Shown here: positions 14,367 through 22,248 of the stretch, in pieces
Layout of the letters: every line of letters starts with the position of its first letter
How positions within the stretch are numbered: the first letter of the stretch is position 1
Origin: Microvirga calopogonii
GTDB taxonomy: Bacteria > Pseudomonadota > Alphaproteobacteria > Rhizobiales > Beijerinckiaceae
DNA length: 32,231 bases
Reading direction: 5' to 3'
Assembly: GCF_003347665.1 (NCBI RefSeq)
Contig: NZ_QDGA01000051.1
Location: forward strand, 1-32,231
Notes under the pieces: model-generated
Told to the model about the DNA's origin: nothing
Database searches by the model: none
Seen by the model: the letters and a program-made list of their open reading frames with translations, nothing else
Program-made: the position numbers and the translations under genes

Positions 14367-17213
14367 ATGGCGGACGGATTGTGTGACATTTGTGGAGTTC
14401 GGCCTGCGACCGTTCGAGCGCAGGTTGTCAGCAACGGCCAACGGCAGGTCATGGAGCTGTGCGATGTCGATTACCGGCGCCTGGCTCGCCAGCAGCGGTC
14501 GAGCTCTCCGCTGGAATCTCTCTTCGGCGGACGCGGCAGCTTGTTCGATGATTTCTTCTCCGATGACTTCTTCAGCGGAAGCCCCTCGTCCGATATCGGC
14601 AGCCGGCCGGGAGAGCGACCCGAGGCGGGCGATGAAGGACCGTCTGTTCCGACAAGATCCGGGCGTGGACGGGCGCGCGGGCGGGGTGCCGCAGCCGGTG
14701 TCGCCGAGCGCCTGAGCGAGCATGCGGAAGAGATCCTGCAAGCGGCCGCCCGGCGCGCCGGCGACTTCGGCCGCCGCGAGGTCGATACCGAGCATCTGCT
14801 CCTGGCGCTCACCGAAAGCGATGTCATCCGCTCCATCCTCGAACAGTTCAAGGTCTCCCTTGACGATCTGCGCAACCAGATCGTCAAAGAAAGTCCACGC
14901 GGCGACTTCAATCCGGAAGAAGGCGGCGAGATCGGTGTCTCTCCTCGGGTGAAGAGCGCTCTGTCACGGGCCTTCTCGGTCTCCAGCGAGTTCGGTCATT
15001 CCTATGTCGGGCCCGAACACCTGCTCATCGGCTTGGCCGAGGAGGGTGAAGGCATCGGGCCGGATGTCCTGAACCGCTATGGTCTCACGCCCCAGGCCAT
15101 CCGCCAGCAGGTCACCAAGGTGGTCGGCCGCGGCGCCGAGGAAGGAAGGGTCGATACGCCCACCAACACGCCCAACCTCGACAAGTACTCGCGCGATCTC
15201 ACCAAGCTCGCCCGCGCGGGCAAGCTTGATCCGGTGATCGGACGGGCGCAGGAAATCGAGACCACCATCGAGGTTCTCGCCCGCCGCAAGAAGAACAACC
15301 CGGTTCTCATCGGCGAACCGGGTGTCGGCAAAACCGCCATCGTCGAAGGTCTTGCTCAGCGCATTGTTGCCGGTGAAGTGCCCGAGAGCCTCCGCGACAA
15401 GCGCCTTGTCGAACTCTCGATCAATTCCATGGTGGCAGGCTCCAAGTATCGCGGCGAGTTCGAGGAGCGCGTCCAGCAGATCCTCAAGGAGGTGACCGAA
15501 CGCGAGGATGAACTCGTCCTGTTCATCGACGAACTCCACACCATCGTGGGCGCCGGCCAAGGCGGCGGCGAAGGCGGACTCGACATCGCCAATGTGTTCA
15601 AGCCTGCACTCGCCCGTGGCGAGCTCAACCTGATCGGCGCGACGACGCTCAACGAATACCAGAAGCACATCGAGAAGGATGCCGCCCTGGAGCGCCGCTT
15701 CCAGCCGGTCTTCGTGCCCGAGCCGACGGTCGCCCAGACCATCATGATCCTGCGAGGGTTGCGGGACACGCTTGAGGCGCACCACAAGGTCACGATCACG
15801 GACGAGGCCATCATCGCGGCGGCGGAACTGTCCGATCGCTACATCACCGGCCGCTTCCTGCCGGATAAGGCCATCGACCTGATCGACCAGGCGGCCGCGC
15901 GCGTGAAAATCTCGACCACCGCCCGGCCTGTGGACGTGCAGGAATTGGAGGCGGAAGTCCGCCAGCTCAAGCGGGAACAGGACTATGCGTCCTCCCGCAA
16001 GCAGTTCGACCGCGCTTCGGAACTTCAGGCACGGCACGATGCCCGAAGCAAGGATCTGCAGGAAGCAACCGAACGGTGGAGGCGGGAACGCAGCTCGGCC
16101 TCGACCGAGGTGCGTACCGAGAACATCGCGCAGGTGGTATCCAAACTCACGGGCGTGCCGGTCAATGAGCTGACGACAGAGGAGCGCCAACGTCTCGTGA
16201 ACATGGAAGAGCGCCTGCACAAGCGCATCATCGGCCAGGAGGAGGCCGTCAAGGCCGTGAGCGACGCCGTTCGTTTGGCACGGGCAGGTCTGCGCGAGGG
16301 TCGGCGTCCGATCGCGACCTTCCTGTTCCTAGGGCCGACCGGCGTCGGCAAGACGGAACTCGCCAAGGCTCTCGCCGAGACCGTCTTCGGCGATGAGGAT
16401 GCGATGATCCGCCTCGACATGTCGGAGTACATGGAACGCCACGCGGTCGCTCGGCTCATCGGCGCCCCTCCCGGCTATGTCGGCTACGAGGAAGGCGGGC
16501 AGCTCACCGAACGCGTGCGGCGCAGGCCCTATTCCGTGGTGCTCCTCGACGAGATCGAGAAGGCGCACCCGGATGTCTACAACGTGCTGCTGCAGGTTTT
16601 CGATGACGGCCGGCTGACCGACGGCAAGGGCCGCGTGGTCGACTTCACCAACACGATCGTGATCGCTACATCGAACTTAGGTTCCGATATCATCCAGCGC
16701 CATCTCAACCTTCGCGGCACGGGCGAAGACGATCAGGCCAAGCTCAGGCGTGAGCTGATGGAGGTTCTGCGCAGCCATTTCCGGCCGGAATTCATCAACC
16801 GCATCGACGAGATCATCGTCTTCCATGCCCTGGCGCGGGGCGAGATCCGCTCCATCGTCGAGCTTCAGCTGGAGCGGGTGAAGCGTACGGCCCACGCCCA
16901 AGGTGTCGAACTCGTCATCGACAACGGCCTCGTCGATCATCTTGCCGCGGCAGGCTTCCGACCGGAATTCGGCGCGCGCGAGTTGCGACGCCTGATCCGC
17001 TCGGAACTCGAAACGCAACTCGCCCGCGCGATGCTTGCGAACGAGGTTCACGAAGGCGACCGGGTGACCGCACGCTGGGACGGCGAACGGCAGAAAGTGG
17101 AGCTGGAACCGCAAGCCGCAGAACCGGCTGAAGGCGGCACCAGGGAGGAGCCTCGCAGCAGCGTCGAAGTCGAGCGTAAAGCCAGCGACGAAGGACGCAC
17201 GGCTGCCGAGTGA
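14367..17213 (+). CDS. clpG: ClpG/ClpK-type AAA+ disaggregase with N-terminal zinc finger
   Basis: A 948-residue Hsp100 ATPase. An N-terminal putative zinc site (C6, C9, C32 in CDICG...ELCDVDY) and a glycine/arginine-rich linker precede two Clp_N repeats. AAA1 has Walker A GEPGVGKT (316-323) and Walker B LFIDE (D388/E389). The middle domain is short (about 522-580), unlike the roughly 120-residue ClpB one. AAA2 has Walker A GPTGVGKT (656-663) and Walker B LLDEIE (D728/E729). A ClpP-docking [LIV]GF loop is not visible before FRPEFINRIDE; the sequence there is HLNLRGTGEDD. This layout matches the ClpG/ClpK disaggregases known for transmissible heat tolerance in other bacteria. GGAGGA at 14355-14360 fixes the ATG at 14367. 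I find no clear heat-shock promoter and no adjacent small heat-shock gene. Confidence 0.9.
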   Translation: MADGLCDICGVRPATVRAQVVSNGQRQVMELCDVDYRRLARQQRSSSPLESLFGGRGSLFDDFFSDDFFSGSPSSDIGSRPGERPEAGDEGPSVPTRSGRGRARGRGAAAGVAERLSEHAEEILQAAARRAGDFGRREVDTEHLLLALTESDVIRSILEQFKVSLDDLRNQIVKESPRGDFNPEEGGEIGVSPRVKSALSRAFSVSSEFGHSYVGPEHLLIGLAEEGEGIGPDVLNRYGLTPQAIRQQVTKVVGRGAEEGRVDTPTNTPNLDKYSRDLTKLARAGKLDPVIGRAQEIETTIEVLARRKKNNPVLIGEPGVGKTAIVEGLAQRIVAGEVPESLRDKRLVELSINSMVAGSKYRGEFEERVQQILKEVTEREDELVLFIDELHTIVGAGQGGGEGGLDIANVFKPALARGELNLIGATTLNEYQKHIEKDAALERRFQPVFVPEPTVAQTIMILRGLRDTLEAHHKVTITDEAIIAAAELSDRYITGRFLPDKAIDLIDQAAARVKISTTARPVDVQELEAEVRQLKREQDYASSRKQFDRASELQARHDARSKDLQEATERWRRERSSASTEVRTENIAQVVSKLTGVPVNELTTEERQRLVNMEERLHKRIIGQEEAVKAVSDAVRLARAGLREGRRPIATFLFLGPTGVGKTELAKALAETVFGDEDAMIRLDMSEYMERHAVARLIGAPPGYVGYEEGGQLTERVRRRPYSVVLLDEIEKAHPDVYNVLLQVFDDGRLTDGKGRVVDFTNTIVIATSNLGSDIIQRHLNLRGTGEDDQAKLRRELMEVLRSHFRPEFINRIDEIIVFHALARGEIRSIVELQLERVKRTAHAQGVELVIDNGLVDHLAAAGFRPEFGARELRRLIRSELETQLARAMLANEVHEGDRVTARWDGERQKVELEPQAAEPAEGGTREEPRSSVEVERKASDEGRTAAE

Positions 17214-17248
17214 CGTACAAAGCCTCCCGATCCTGCATGTGAGGCTTA

Positions 17249-17297
17249 GAGCATCGGACCCAAAAGTGGATTTGCACTTTTGGGATCTAATCCGATG
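17249..17297. repeat. Palindromic repeat downstream of clpG
   Basis: CATCGGA-CCCAAAAGTG (17252-17268) pairs with CACTTTTGGG-ATCTAA-TCCGATG (17275-17297) around a short loop. The arms are 10 perfect plus 7 perfect base pairs, interrupted by a 6-base bulge. Repeats containing CCCAAAAGTGGA are familiar in Hyphomicrobiales genomes. The transcript would form a strong hairpin 36 bases after the clpG stop, so it could protect or end the clpG mRNA, although there is no T-run. A diverged partial copy is at 22091-22150. Confidence 0.7.
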
Positions 17298-17312
17298 GTC
17301 CACTCTTCGAAG

Positions 17313-17350
17313 AGCGCATCGGCAGGCCCTGCGGGTCCGTCCGATGCGCT
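17313..17350. repeat. Second palindrome, adjacent to the first
   Basis: AGCGCATCGG (17313-17322) and CCGATGCGCT (17341-17350) are perfect 10-base inverted arms around an 18-base loop rich in G and C. It follows the first palindrome by 15 bases. The two units together form one composite repeat, because both are represented in the diverged copy at 22091-22150. Confidence 0.65.
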
Positions 17351-17485
17351 AGTGGGTCGTCTGCTGTCAGACCTGGTATTCTGCCAGCGCCTGTGATCTG
17401 AGGTGGGGGAGCGGCCGGCGGGTGCAGGCTCCGGAGCCACCGAGCCGATGGAGCTGGCCCTTCGAACGCCGGCGCCGCTGCCGGC

Positions 17486-18298
17486 GGGTGACGTCACATT
17501 AACTGGGTCATGAGGGTGTGTCGTATAGATCGACTGGCATGACCAAGCCCGTCAGCTACAAGCGCCACCGCTTTCCACCTCAGATCATCGCTCACGCAGT
17601 CTGGTTGTACTTCCGTTTCCCACGGAGCCTGCGGCTCGTCGAGGAGATGTTGCTCGAGCGTGGCATCGTCGTCTCCTATGAGACGGTTCGCCGGTAGGCG
17701 CTGAAGTTCGGCCCGGCTTACGCTCGCCGCCTCAGGCGCAAGACGCCGAGCCGCCGCGATATCTGGCACCTCGATGAGGTCGTGGTCACGATCGCCGGCC
17801 AGAAGCATTGGCTCTGGCGGGCGGTGGATCAGGACGGCTATGTGCTCGACGAGATCGTCCAAACGCGGCGCGATACCCAAGCGGCCAAACGCTTGCTGAA
17901 GCGCCTGTTGAAGAAGCAGGGTCGCCCGTCCAAGCGGATGATCACCGACAAGCTCGGCTCCTACGCGGCCGCCCAGCGCCAGGTTAACCAGAAGTCGAGC
18001 ACCGCTCGCACCAGGGGCTTAACAACCGGGCGGAGAATTCGCATCTGCCGTTCCGGCGACGCGAGCGGGTGATGCAGGGCTTTCGATCCCCAGGTACCTG
18101 CAGCGGTTCGTGAATGTATTCTCAGCCATCCGCAATCTTTTCGTTCCACCCCGCTCCCACCGCTCCGCCCGCGCTACCCACCCTCACCGCCTCACCGCCA
18201 TGGCGGAATGGAAAGCCGTGGCCAACATTGCTGCTTGAGCCTCTCCGGCGACCAAATCGGACCTCAGCGCGCGTGGTCGCAGTTAACGTGACAGCGCC
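17486..18298 (+). mobile_element. IS6-family insertion sequence, dead copy
   Basis: GTCACATTAACTG at 17493-17505 is inverted as CAGTTAACGTGAC at 18280-18292 (12 of 13). The right end extends outward as GGCGCTGTCACG when read on the minus strand from 18298, starting with GG as IS6 ends do. The outer part of the left arm is degenerate. The element is about 0.8 kb with a single transposase gene, the usual IS6 layout. No 8-bp target duplication is visible. Confidence 0.75.
17539..18238 (+). pseudogene. IS6-family transposase, inactivated
   Basis: A transposase related to IS26-type enzymes, readable across three frames. It starts MTKPVSYKRHRFPPQIIAHAVWLYFRF, a zone that includes the helix-turn-helix of the family. 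It then has a TAG at 17695-17697 where the family has Trp. The first catalytic acid is in WHLDEV and the second in MITDKLGSY. The frame shifts near 17975-17994, continues with the RAENSHLPFRRRERVMQGF segment holding the third acid, and shifts again near 18093-18097. It ends with LTAMAEWKAVANIAA at the TGA 18236-18238. One nonsense mutation and two frameshifts mean no active enzyme. All catalytic residues remain recognisable, so the decay is fairly recent. Confidence 0.88.
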
Positions 18299-18620
18299 GA
18301 GATGACGATGTTGTCACAGCGGAACTTCTGCTGCACTCGAGTTGTGGCCGGCGGGCCATCGACAACGTGGAGTTGGCAGGCCTCACCCACCTGTTGCAGA
18401 TGTCCCTCAGCGATCCTGCTCAGACCAGGCAAGAAGGGTCATTGAGCTGGTGGGCACGATGCGGCATGCTCGTGATCCCAAGCTGAGTGAAGATCGTACT
18501 GTCCATCGCGACTGGCTCATGATCCAGGAGGGTTGCTTGACGGATCATTCTGACATCCCCCCAACCCGCACCATCAAGCCGAGGGATCCACCCTGGCCCT
18601 CGGGCCGGCCAACCGCCACG
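18299..18620. other. Region without a supported gene between IS6 and the small membrane protein gene
   Basis: An open frame runs through it into the next gene from TTG 18342, but its composition (rich in H, P and R, with no ribosome-binding site) does not look like protein. Nothing else recognised. Confidence 0.3.
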
Positions 18621-18920
18621 ATGCTCCAGGCCGACATCGATCATGGCCTCACCGGGGACAAGAACCCGATGTTCGATCCAAGTGGAGTCCCTCTCGGCAC
18701 CGATGACGAGGCCGCCGGCACGCCGCCAACGTCCTTACGTGTCGCGGTGGCCTGCTATTACGAGACCGTGGGGCGTTGGGTTGGGAGCGACTGGAAACCC
18801 GATATCGCTCCCCACAAGTGGGAGGGCGCTCTGGTGGGCTTCATTGGCTTCATTGTCGCGGTGGGCTTGGTTCTCACCATCGGCATCTGGATGGTAGCGG
18901 CACCATTGCCAGGGGCCTAG
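18621..18920 (+). CDS. Small C-tail-anchored membrane protein, unknown function
   Basis: A 99-residue protein. The acidic, polar N-terminal part contains LQADIDHGLTGDK and DPSGVPLGTDDEAAGTPP. I associate this kind of motif with short hypothetical proteins of Methylobacteriaceae, but I cannot name a family. A central stretch (VACYYETVGRWVGSDWKPD) leads to one strong transmembrane helix at about 73-93 (LVGFIGFIVAVGLVLTIGIWMV). The start is uncertain: ATG 18621 has no clear ribosome-binding site, and in-frame ATGs at 18522 and 18456 would lengthen it. The predicted topology is N-terminus in the cytoplasm with a C-terminal anchor. It lies between a dead IS6 and a MITE. Confidence 0.55.
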   Translation: MLQADIDHGLTGDKNPMFDPSGVPLGTDDEAAGTPPTSLRVAVACYYETVGRWVGSDWKPDIAPHKWEGALVGFIGFIVAVGLVLTIGIWMVAAPLPGA

Positions 18921-19158
18921 ATTGGTCACAGGAAAGCCATCCGTCAGGCGGCAAGGATCCGAGAGGAGGGGACGGTATTCTTCAGCGACGCGCCGACGTG
19001 CCTTGGGTCTCAACCTCGTTCGTCAAGCCAACTGATGATGTCCTCGCGCGTTTGGCAAAGGTCAGCTCCTGGCACTCTTGCGACATTGTCTTAAGGCAGC
19101 AATCCTCACGCAACCGGACGTTCCCAAGAAGCCGGGAATTTCTTTGGGTGACCGAGGG

Positions 19159-19297
19159 TGTGTCAAAACTCAGACCGTCCTGATCTTGACGAACTATTTG
19201 TACAAGTTCACGCTCCTGTATCGGAAATTTCTCGGCCTATCGGGGCTTACAGGAAATTAAATTGCTCGACGGAGCGGCCTGTTCGCGTTTTGACACA
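19159..19297. repeat. 139-bp MITE-like element, copy 1
   Basis: Bounded by a perfect 11-bp inverted repeat, TGTGTCAAAAC (19159-19169) and GTTTTGACACA (19287-19297). It shares its internal sequence (including GACGAACTATTTGTACAA) and its exact length with 22249-22387, in the same orientation. Both copies are followed a few bases later by GACCCGCTGC, so the duplicated unit may be slightly longer. It encodes no protein. The rest of the 18921-19414 gap is featureless to me. Confidence 0.8.
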
Positions 19298-19414
19298 GGC
19301 TCGACCCGCTGCGGACTTTCCAACGAGTTTCCGGCTATGGGCTTCAACGATCTACCATCCATCTTTCCAACGTATTGGCACACCAAACTCCTGACGATGC
19401 CGGAGGAGGAAATG

Positions 19415-19924
19415 ATGAGTGTCAGACAGGGCCTGCTCGTCGCCTTGGTCTCGGTGGCCGGGTTCGGAAGTTCACTTACGGCGTCGGCCGATGCTGCAAC
19501 CTTCACCTGTCCTGATACCATGGCCGCAGACAGGCCGGGAGCGGCGTCTTCCCTTAGTGATCTGTATGCAGGGGCCGATGACGTCACCGCGAGCAATCGG
19601 CTTGGGGAGCTAATGGCCGACCTGCGCAAGAGCGGCATGAAGCCCGCTCTCATTGTCGATCATCTGATCGGGGCATATTGCCCGCTCGTCGCAGCCGACG
19701 CCACCCTCTCAGACAAGCAGAAGGCTGACCGGGTTCGGCGGTTCGCGCGCTTGGTGACAGGCTTGGCTTATGTGCCGTCCGATGCGGATGAGGTGGATGT
19801 TCTCGTCCAGACGCCCTTACCGCCAGGTCTGCTGAGCCAGGTCGAGCAAGCGGCGGGTCGAACCGGGATCTCGCGCGACGAATGGATTGAGCGCGCGATC
19901 AGGCAACAACTCTCGGCTCCATAA
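19415..19924 (+). CDS. Predicted exported protein with a ribbon-helix-helix-like C-terminus
   Basis: A 169-residue protein with a Sec signal peptide: short positive N-terminus, LLVALVSVAGFGSSL core, and predicted cleavage in ASADA-AT. The mature part begins TFTCPDTM and has two cysteines spread over a helical domain (ASSLSDLYAGADDV, LGELMADLRKSGMKPALIVDHLIGAYCPLVA, LSDKQKADRVRRFARLV). The last about 35 residues (LPPGLLSQVEQAAGRTG, then ISRDEWIERAIRQQL) look like the ribbon-helix-helix fold of CopG-type DNA-binding proteins, which is odd in an exported protein. GGAGGAGGA at 19402-19410 precedes two tandem ATGs (19412, 19415); I chose the second for spacing. No family is recognised. Confidence 0.75.
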   Translation: MSVRQGLLVALVSVAGFGSSLTASADAATFTCPDTMAADRPGAASSLSDLYAGADDVTASNRLGELMADLRKSGMKPALIVDHLIGAYCPLVAADATLSDKQKADRVRRFARLVTGLAYVPSDADEVDVLVQTPLPPGLLSQVEQAAGRTGISRDEWIERAIRQQLSAP

Positions 19925-20396
19925 ATCGGCAGAGTCAACGCAAGACGCTCCCAACTGAACACCGGCATGGCCACCCAAAGACGGCGCCGACAGCCCAGAT
20001 GACGACGCTTCGCAGCCTCATCCGGGAGCGTCGCGGTAAGGATGATTTGGCCGCTCAATTGATACGGGCGCGACGGCCCCACCCTCGGGCCCAACCCTGT
20101 GGGTGGGCCTTTGTGATGCGTGGCGAAAAAGATCGTGGCAATGTCTCTTCCTGGCACGAGGCTGACCTTAACCGTGCTTCTGCATCGCTGGGATGAGCGG
20201 ACCTTCATTTGATCCGCTCTACGTTACACTTTGACCCAGTGCGGACTATCGATGGCGCTGTATTCCATATCCCCTATTGTCGGAGAGCCCGGCCCCGCTT
20301 CGCGCGACAGGACCCTCATTCAGGAGTAAAATGACAGGAGTAGCGTTCCCGACGCTCTGATGAGCGCCGCCAACCCGTGATGAGGGAGAGCGGCTT
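19925..20396. other. Intergenic region with hairpins and a recurring GACCC motif
   Basis: A 472-base gap without a supported gene. Besides the terminator-like structure at 20075-20112, it has a hairpin GAGCGGA/TCCGCTC (20195-20201 with 20213-20219). It also has GACCCAGTGCGGACT at 20233-20247, which recurs as GACCCGCTGCGGACT at 19303-19317 and in weaker form at 22025-22039. Confidence 0.5.
20075..20112 (+). terminator. Terminator-like hairpin with two alternative left arms
   Basis: GGGTGGGCC at 20101-20109, followed by TTTGTG, can pair with GGCCCCACCC (20075-20084) or with GGCCCAACCC (20088-20097), each with one bulged base. It lies about 150 bases after the 19415-19924 gene. The T-run is short, so a factor-independent terminator is plausible but unproven. 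Confidence 0.4.
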
Positions 20397-20795
20397 ATGT
20401 CTCCCAAGCTTGGCCTCCTTGCGGTCCTGCTCTTCGTCAGCTTTGAGCCTCTCACTGATGCCCACGACATCTACACGCCTCTGAGAGACAGAGCCGGAAG
20501 GAATTGCTGCGATGACGGGGATTGTCGCCCTGCGCCCTATCGGGTGAGGCCGTCCGGGGTGCAGATGTTCGTCGAGGGAAAGTGGATCTGGGTGCCGGAT
20601 CACACGGTTCAGTATCGGGCGCTTCCTGGTGACACGGGTGAAACAGACGGGGGGCATTGGTGCGGGCGGTTCGAGAACGGGCTTGGCTACGATCTGGGCT
20701 ATGTAACCTTCTGTGCCATCCTTCCGCCGAGGCCGACGGCGATTTCTGAACCCGCGTTCGCCCTTCGTGAAGGCCGTATCCAGCCTGCGCCGTAA
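20397..20795 (+). CDS. Small exported cysteine-containing protein, paralogue A
   Basis: A 132-residue protein with a signal peptide (LGLLAVLLFVSFEPLTDA, cleavage likely before HDIY). The mature domain carries five cysteines in CCDDGDCRPAPYR, HWCG and FCAILPP, plus GVQMFVEGKWIWVP, VQYRALPGDTGET and a C-terminal proline-rich tail. A GAGGGAGAG site lies about 8 bases before ATG 20397. The protein encoded on the opposite strand (20821-21183) matches it closely throughout: AHDIY, CCDD, DCRPA, GVQMFV, QYRAL, GDxGET, GGHWCG and CAILPP. I know similar short exported proteins from Alphaproteobacteria but no function. The invariant cysteines suggest disulfides or metal binding outside the cytoplasm. 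Confidence 0.8.
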   Translation: MSPKLGLLAVLLFVSFEPLTDAHDIYTPLRDRAGRNCCDDGDCRPAPYRVRPSGVQMFVEGKWIWVPDHTVQYRALPGDTGETDGGHWCGRFENGLGYDLGYVTFCAILPPRPTAISEPAFALREGRIQPAP

Positions 20796-20820
20796 TGCGC
20801 GTTATGCGAAATCACGGACC

Positions 20821-21183
20821 CTATTGTGCCGACGCAGCGTGAGGCGGCAGGATCGCGCATTTCGTCAGATGCAGTATCGCGTCCTGCTGGGAGTCATCGG
20901 ATTGGTAGAGCGAGCCGCACCAATGCCCTCCATAGGTCTCGCCCGCATCTCCGAGCAGGGCGCGGTATTGGATGCGTTCGTTTGGTACGTTGATCCATTG
21001 CTGATCCACGAACATCTGCACGCCGCGTGCGGTAAAGCGATACAAGGCAGGGCGGCAATCCCGGTCATCGCAGCAGCTTGCGCCTTCCTCGTCTCTCAGA
21101 TGCGAGTAGATGTCATGGGCCTGTATCGGCAGCGGTAGGTTGGCGACGAGAACGGCGGCCATCAAGGCAGTTCTGGAACACAT
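20821..21183 (-). CDS. Small exported cysteine-containing protein, paralogue B
   Basis: A 120-residue exported protein, convergent with and homologous to the 20397-20795 product. The start is at 21183 because GGGAGGGG lies about 6 bases upstream; a longer frame to 21234 lacks a site. The signal peptide (ALMAAVLVANLPLPIQA) is followed by HDIYSHLRDEEG, CCDDRDCRPALYR, GVQMFVDQQWINVP, IQYRALLGDAGET, YGGHWCG and CAILPPH. It has the same five cysteines as paralogue A. A low-complexity insert (YQSDDSQQDAILH) replaces the GYDLGY region of A. The tail-to-tail arrangement with a 25-base gap indicates inverted duplication. No role is known. Confidence 0.8.
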   Translation of the reverse strand: MCSRTALMAAVLVANLPLPIQAHDIYSHLRDEEGASCCDDRDCRPALYRFTARGVQMFVDQQWINVPNERIQYRALLGDAGETYGGHWCGSLYQSDDSQQDAILHLTKCAILPPHAASAQ

Positions 21184-21433
21184 ACGCCCCTCCCTTAAGG
21201 ATGGGCCTGGTCCCTCAGGGGGCGCTCGGGGCACTGTGTCGAAGCCCGAGGGGGAGCGAGAGAAGCAAGGTTAACTACCTCCCCAAGAATACGCCTGTTC
21301 CGCCATGCTTACAACAACTTGGCCGAGGGAGCGTGTTGCCGGTTCGGGTTATGCGAAATTTGCGGTACCGCTCAAAACGCTAACCCTCGGCTCCAAGGAA
21401 GCGCATACTAGCTGAACTTGAGAGGAGGCTGTT

Positions 21434-21901
21434 ATGTTTGCAGTCCTACTCTGCCTTCCGATTCTTCTGATGCTGACAAGTGTCAGTTTGGCTCGACCTC
21501 TGCGCTATCCCGCCTCCTTGCAGTCATGTCGCGTGGGACGGCCGCCTATGCCCGATCTGAATGCGTTGATCCTGCGCAACAGCCCGCGCGTCGTGGCGGC
21601 CGGCCGGTTGATCAAGGGCCTGTACTACGCTGAGGACCCGGATGGGCCTAACACTGTCGCGACCTTCTTCCTGGCCTGCGACCACCTACTCGAACGGAAG
21701 CCTTTCCTGATCATGGACTTTCGGTCCCGCCAGTTCTTCCTTGACGGTGATCGGGATGGTTGCGTCGACGCGACTGAGACACTGGCCCTGTCGGACATTG
21801 ATCCGGCGGATTTTCTCCCCGCTGTTGATGGAGCTGAAGAGCTTTGCAATGAGGATCTCCTCGGACACCGGCAACTTAACGGCTTGGCCGCCGCCCCGTA
21901 A
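21434..21901 (+). CDS. Predicted exported protein with an EF-hand-like calcium loop
   Basis: A 155-residue protein with a signal peptide (FAVLLCLPILLMLTSVSLA, cleavage after residue 20). GAGGAGG lies about 6 bases before ATG 21434. Residues 104-115, DGDRDGCVDATE, fit the 12-residue EF-hand loop: acids at 1, 3, 5 and 9, Gly at 6, a hydrophobic residue at 8 and Glu at 12. A preceding helix is not obvious, so it may be an isolated Dx[DN]xDG loop. Cysteines are at 32, 82, 110 and 137. The gene follows the paralogue pair. The rest is unknown: LILRNSPRVVAAGRLIKGLYY and ATFFLACDHLLERKP give no family I recognise. Confidence 0.7.
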   Translation: MFAVLLCLPILLMLTSVSLARPLRYPASLQSCRVGRPPMPDLNALILRNSPRVVAAGRLIKGLYYAEDPDGPNTVATFFLACDHLLERKPFLIMDFRSRQFFLDGDRDGCVDATETLALSDIDPADFLPAVDGAEELCNEDLLGHRQLNGLAAAP

Positions 21902-22090
21902 TGCGCCTTCCGCGAAATCCGCAAGCCCGGAAGGTCGCTTAATGGCACGAGGCGGACGAAAGCCGAACTTCCGAACTCATAGGGTGAGCTGACTTTCATA
22001 AGGCCATGTCTAACGGCTCAGTTTGACCCAGAGCAGTCGTTCAGACGTACGCGTTTATCGCCAACCTGACCAGAGCTGCGGGCCCAGCCG

Positions 22091-22150
22091 TGGAATCCAC
22101 TTTTGGGATAACCGAGGCTCTCTCTTCCTTTTCGAGTGCATCGTCGGGCG
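22091..22150. repeat. Diverged partial copy of the clpG-downstream repeat
   Basis: TGGAATCCACTTTTGGGATAACCGAG and the later TTTTCGAGTGCATCGTCGGG follow the same order as CACTTTTGGGATCTAATCCGAT and CTTCGAAGAGCGCATCGGCAGG at 17275-17325. The left palindrome arm is missing. It lies in the 572-base gap 21902-22473, which otherwise holds the second MITE copy and a weak GACCC motif at 22025. Confidence 0.45.
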
Positions 22151-22248
22151 TGGAGAACCGGGGTCACTGTTCCGCGTCAGGAACTAGAGCGGGGGCGGCA
22201 GAAGCGGCGGTTTGGCGCTGTCCCTGAAGCGCCGCCCATGACCCAGCT

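Noticed and set aside
14964..16220. A 418-codon open frame on the minus strand
   Set aside because: It is antisense to the Clp_N, AAA1 and middle-domain region of the disaggregase gene, with no start site, and is explained by codon bias.
20713..21138. A 141-codon plus-strand frame
   Set aside because: It overlaps the end of paralogue A in another frame and lies antisense to paralogue B, which has a signal peptide, a ribosome-binding site and a homologue.
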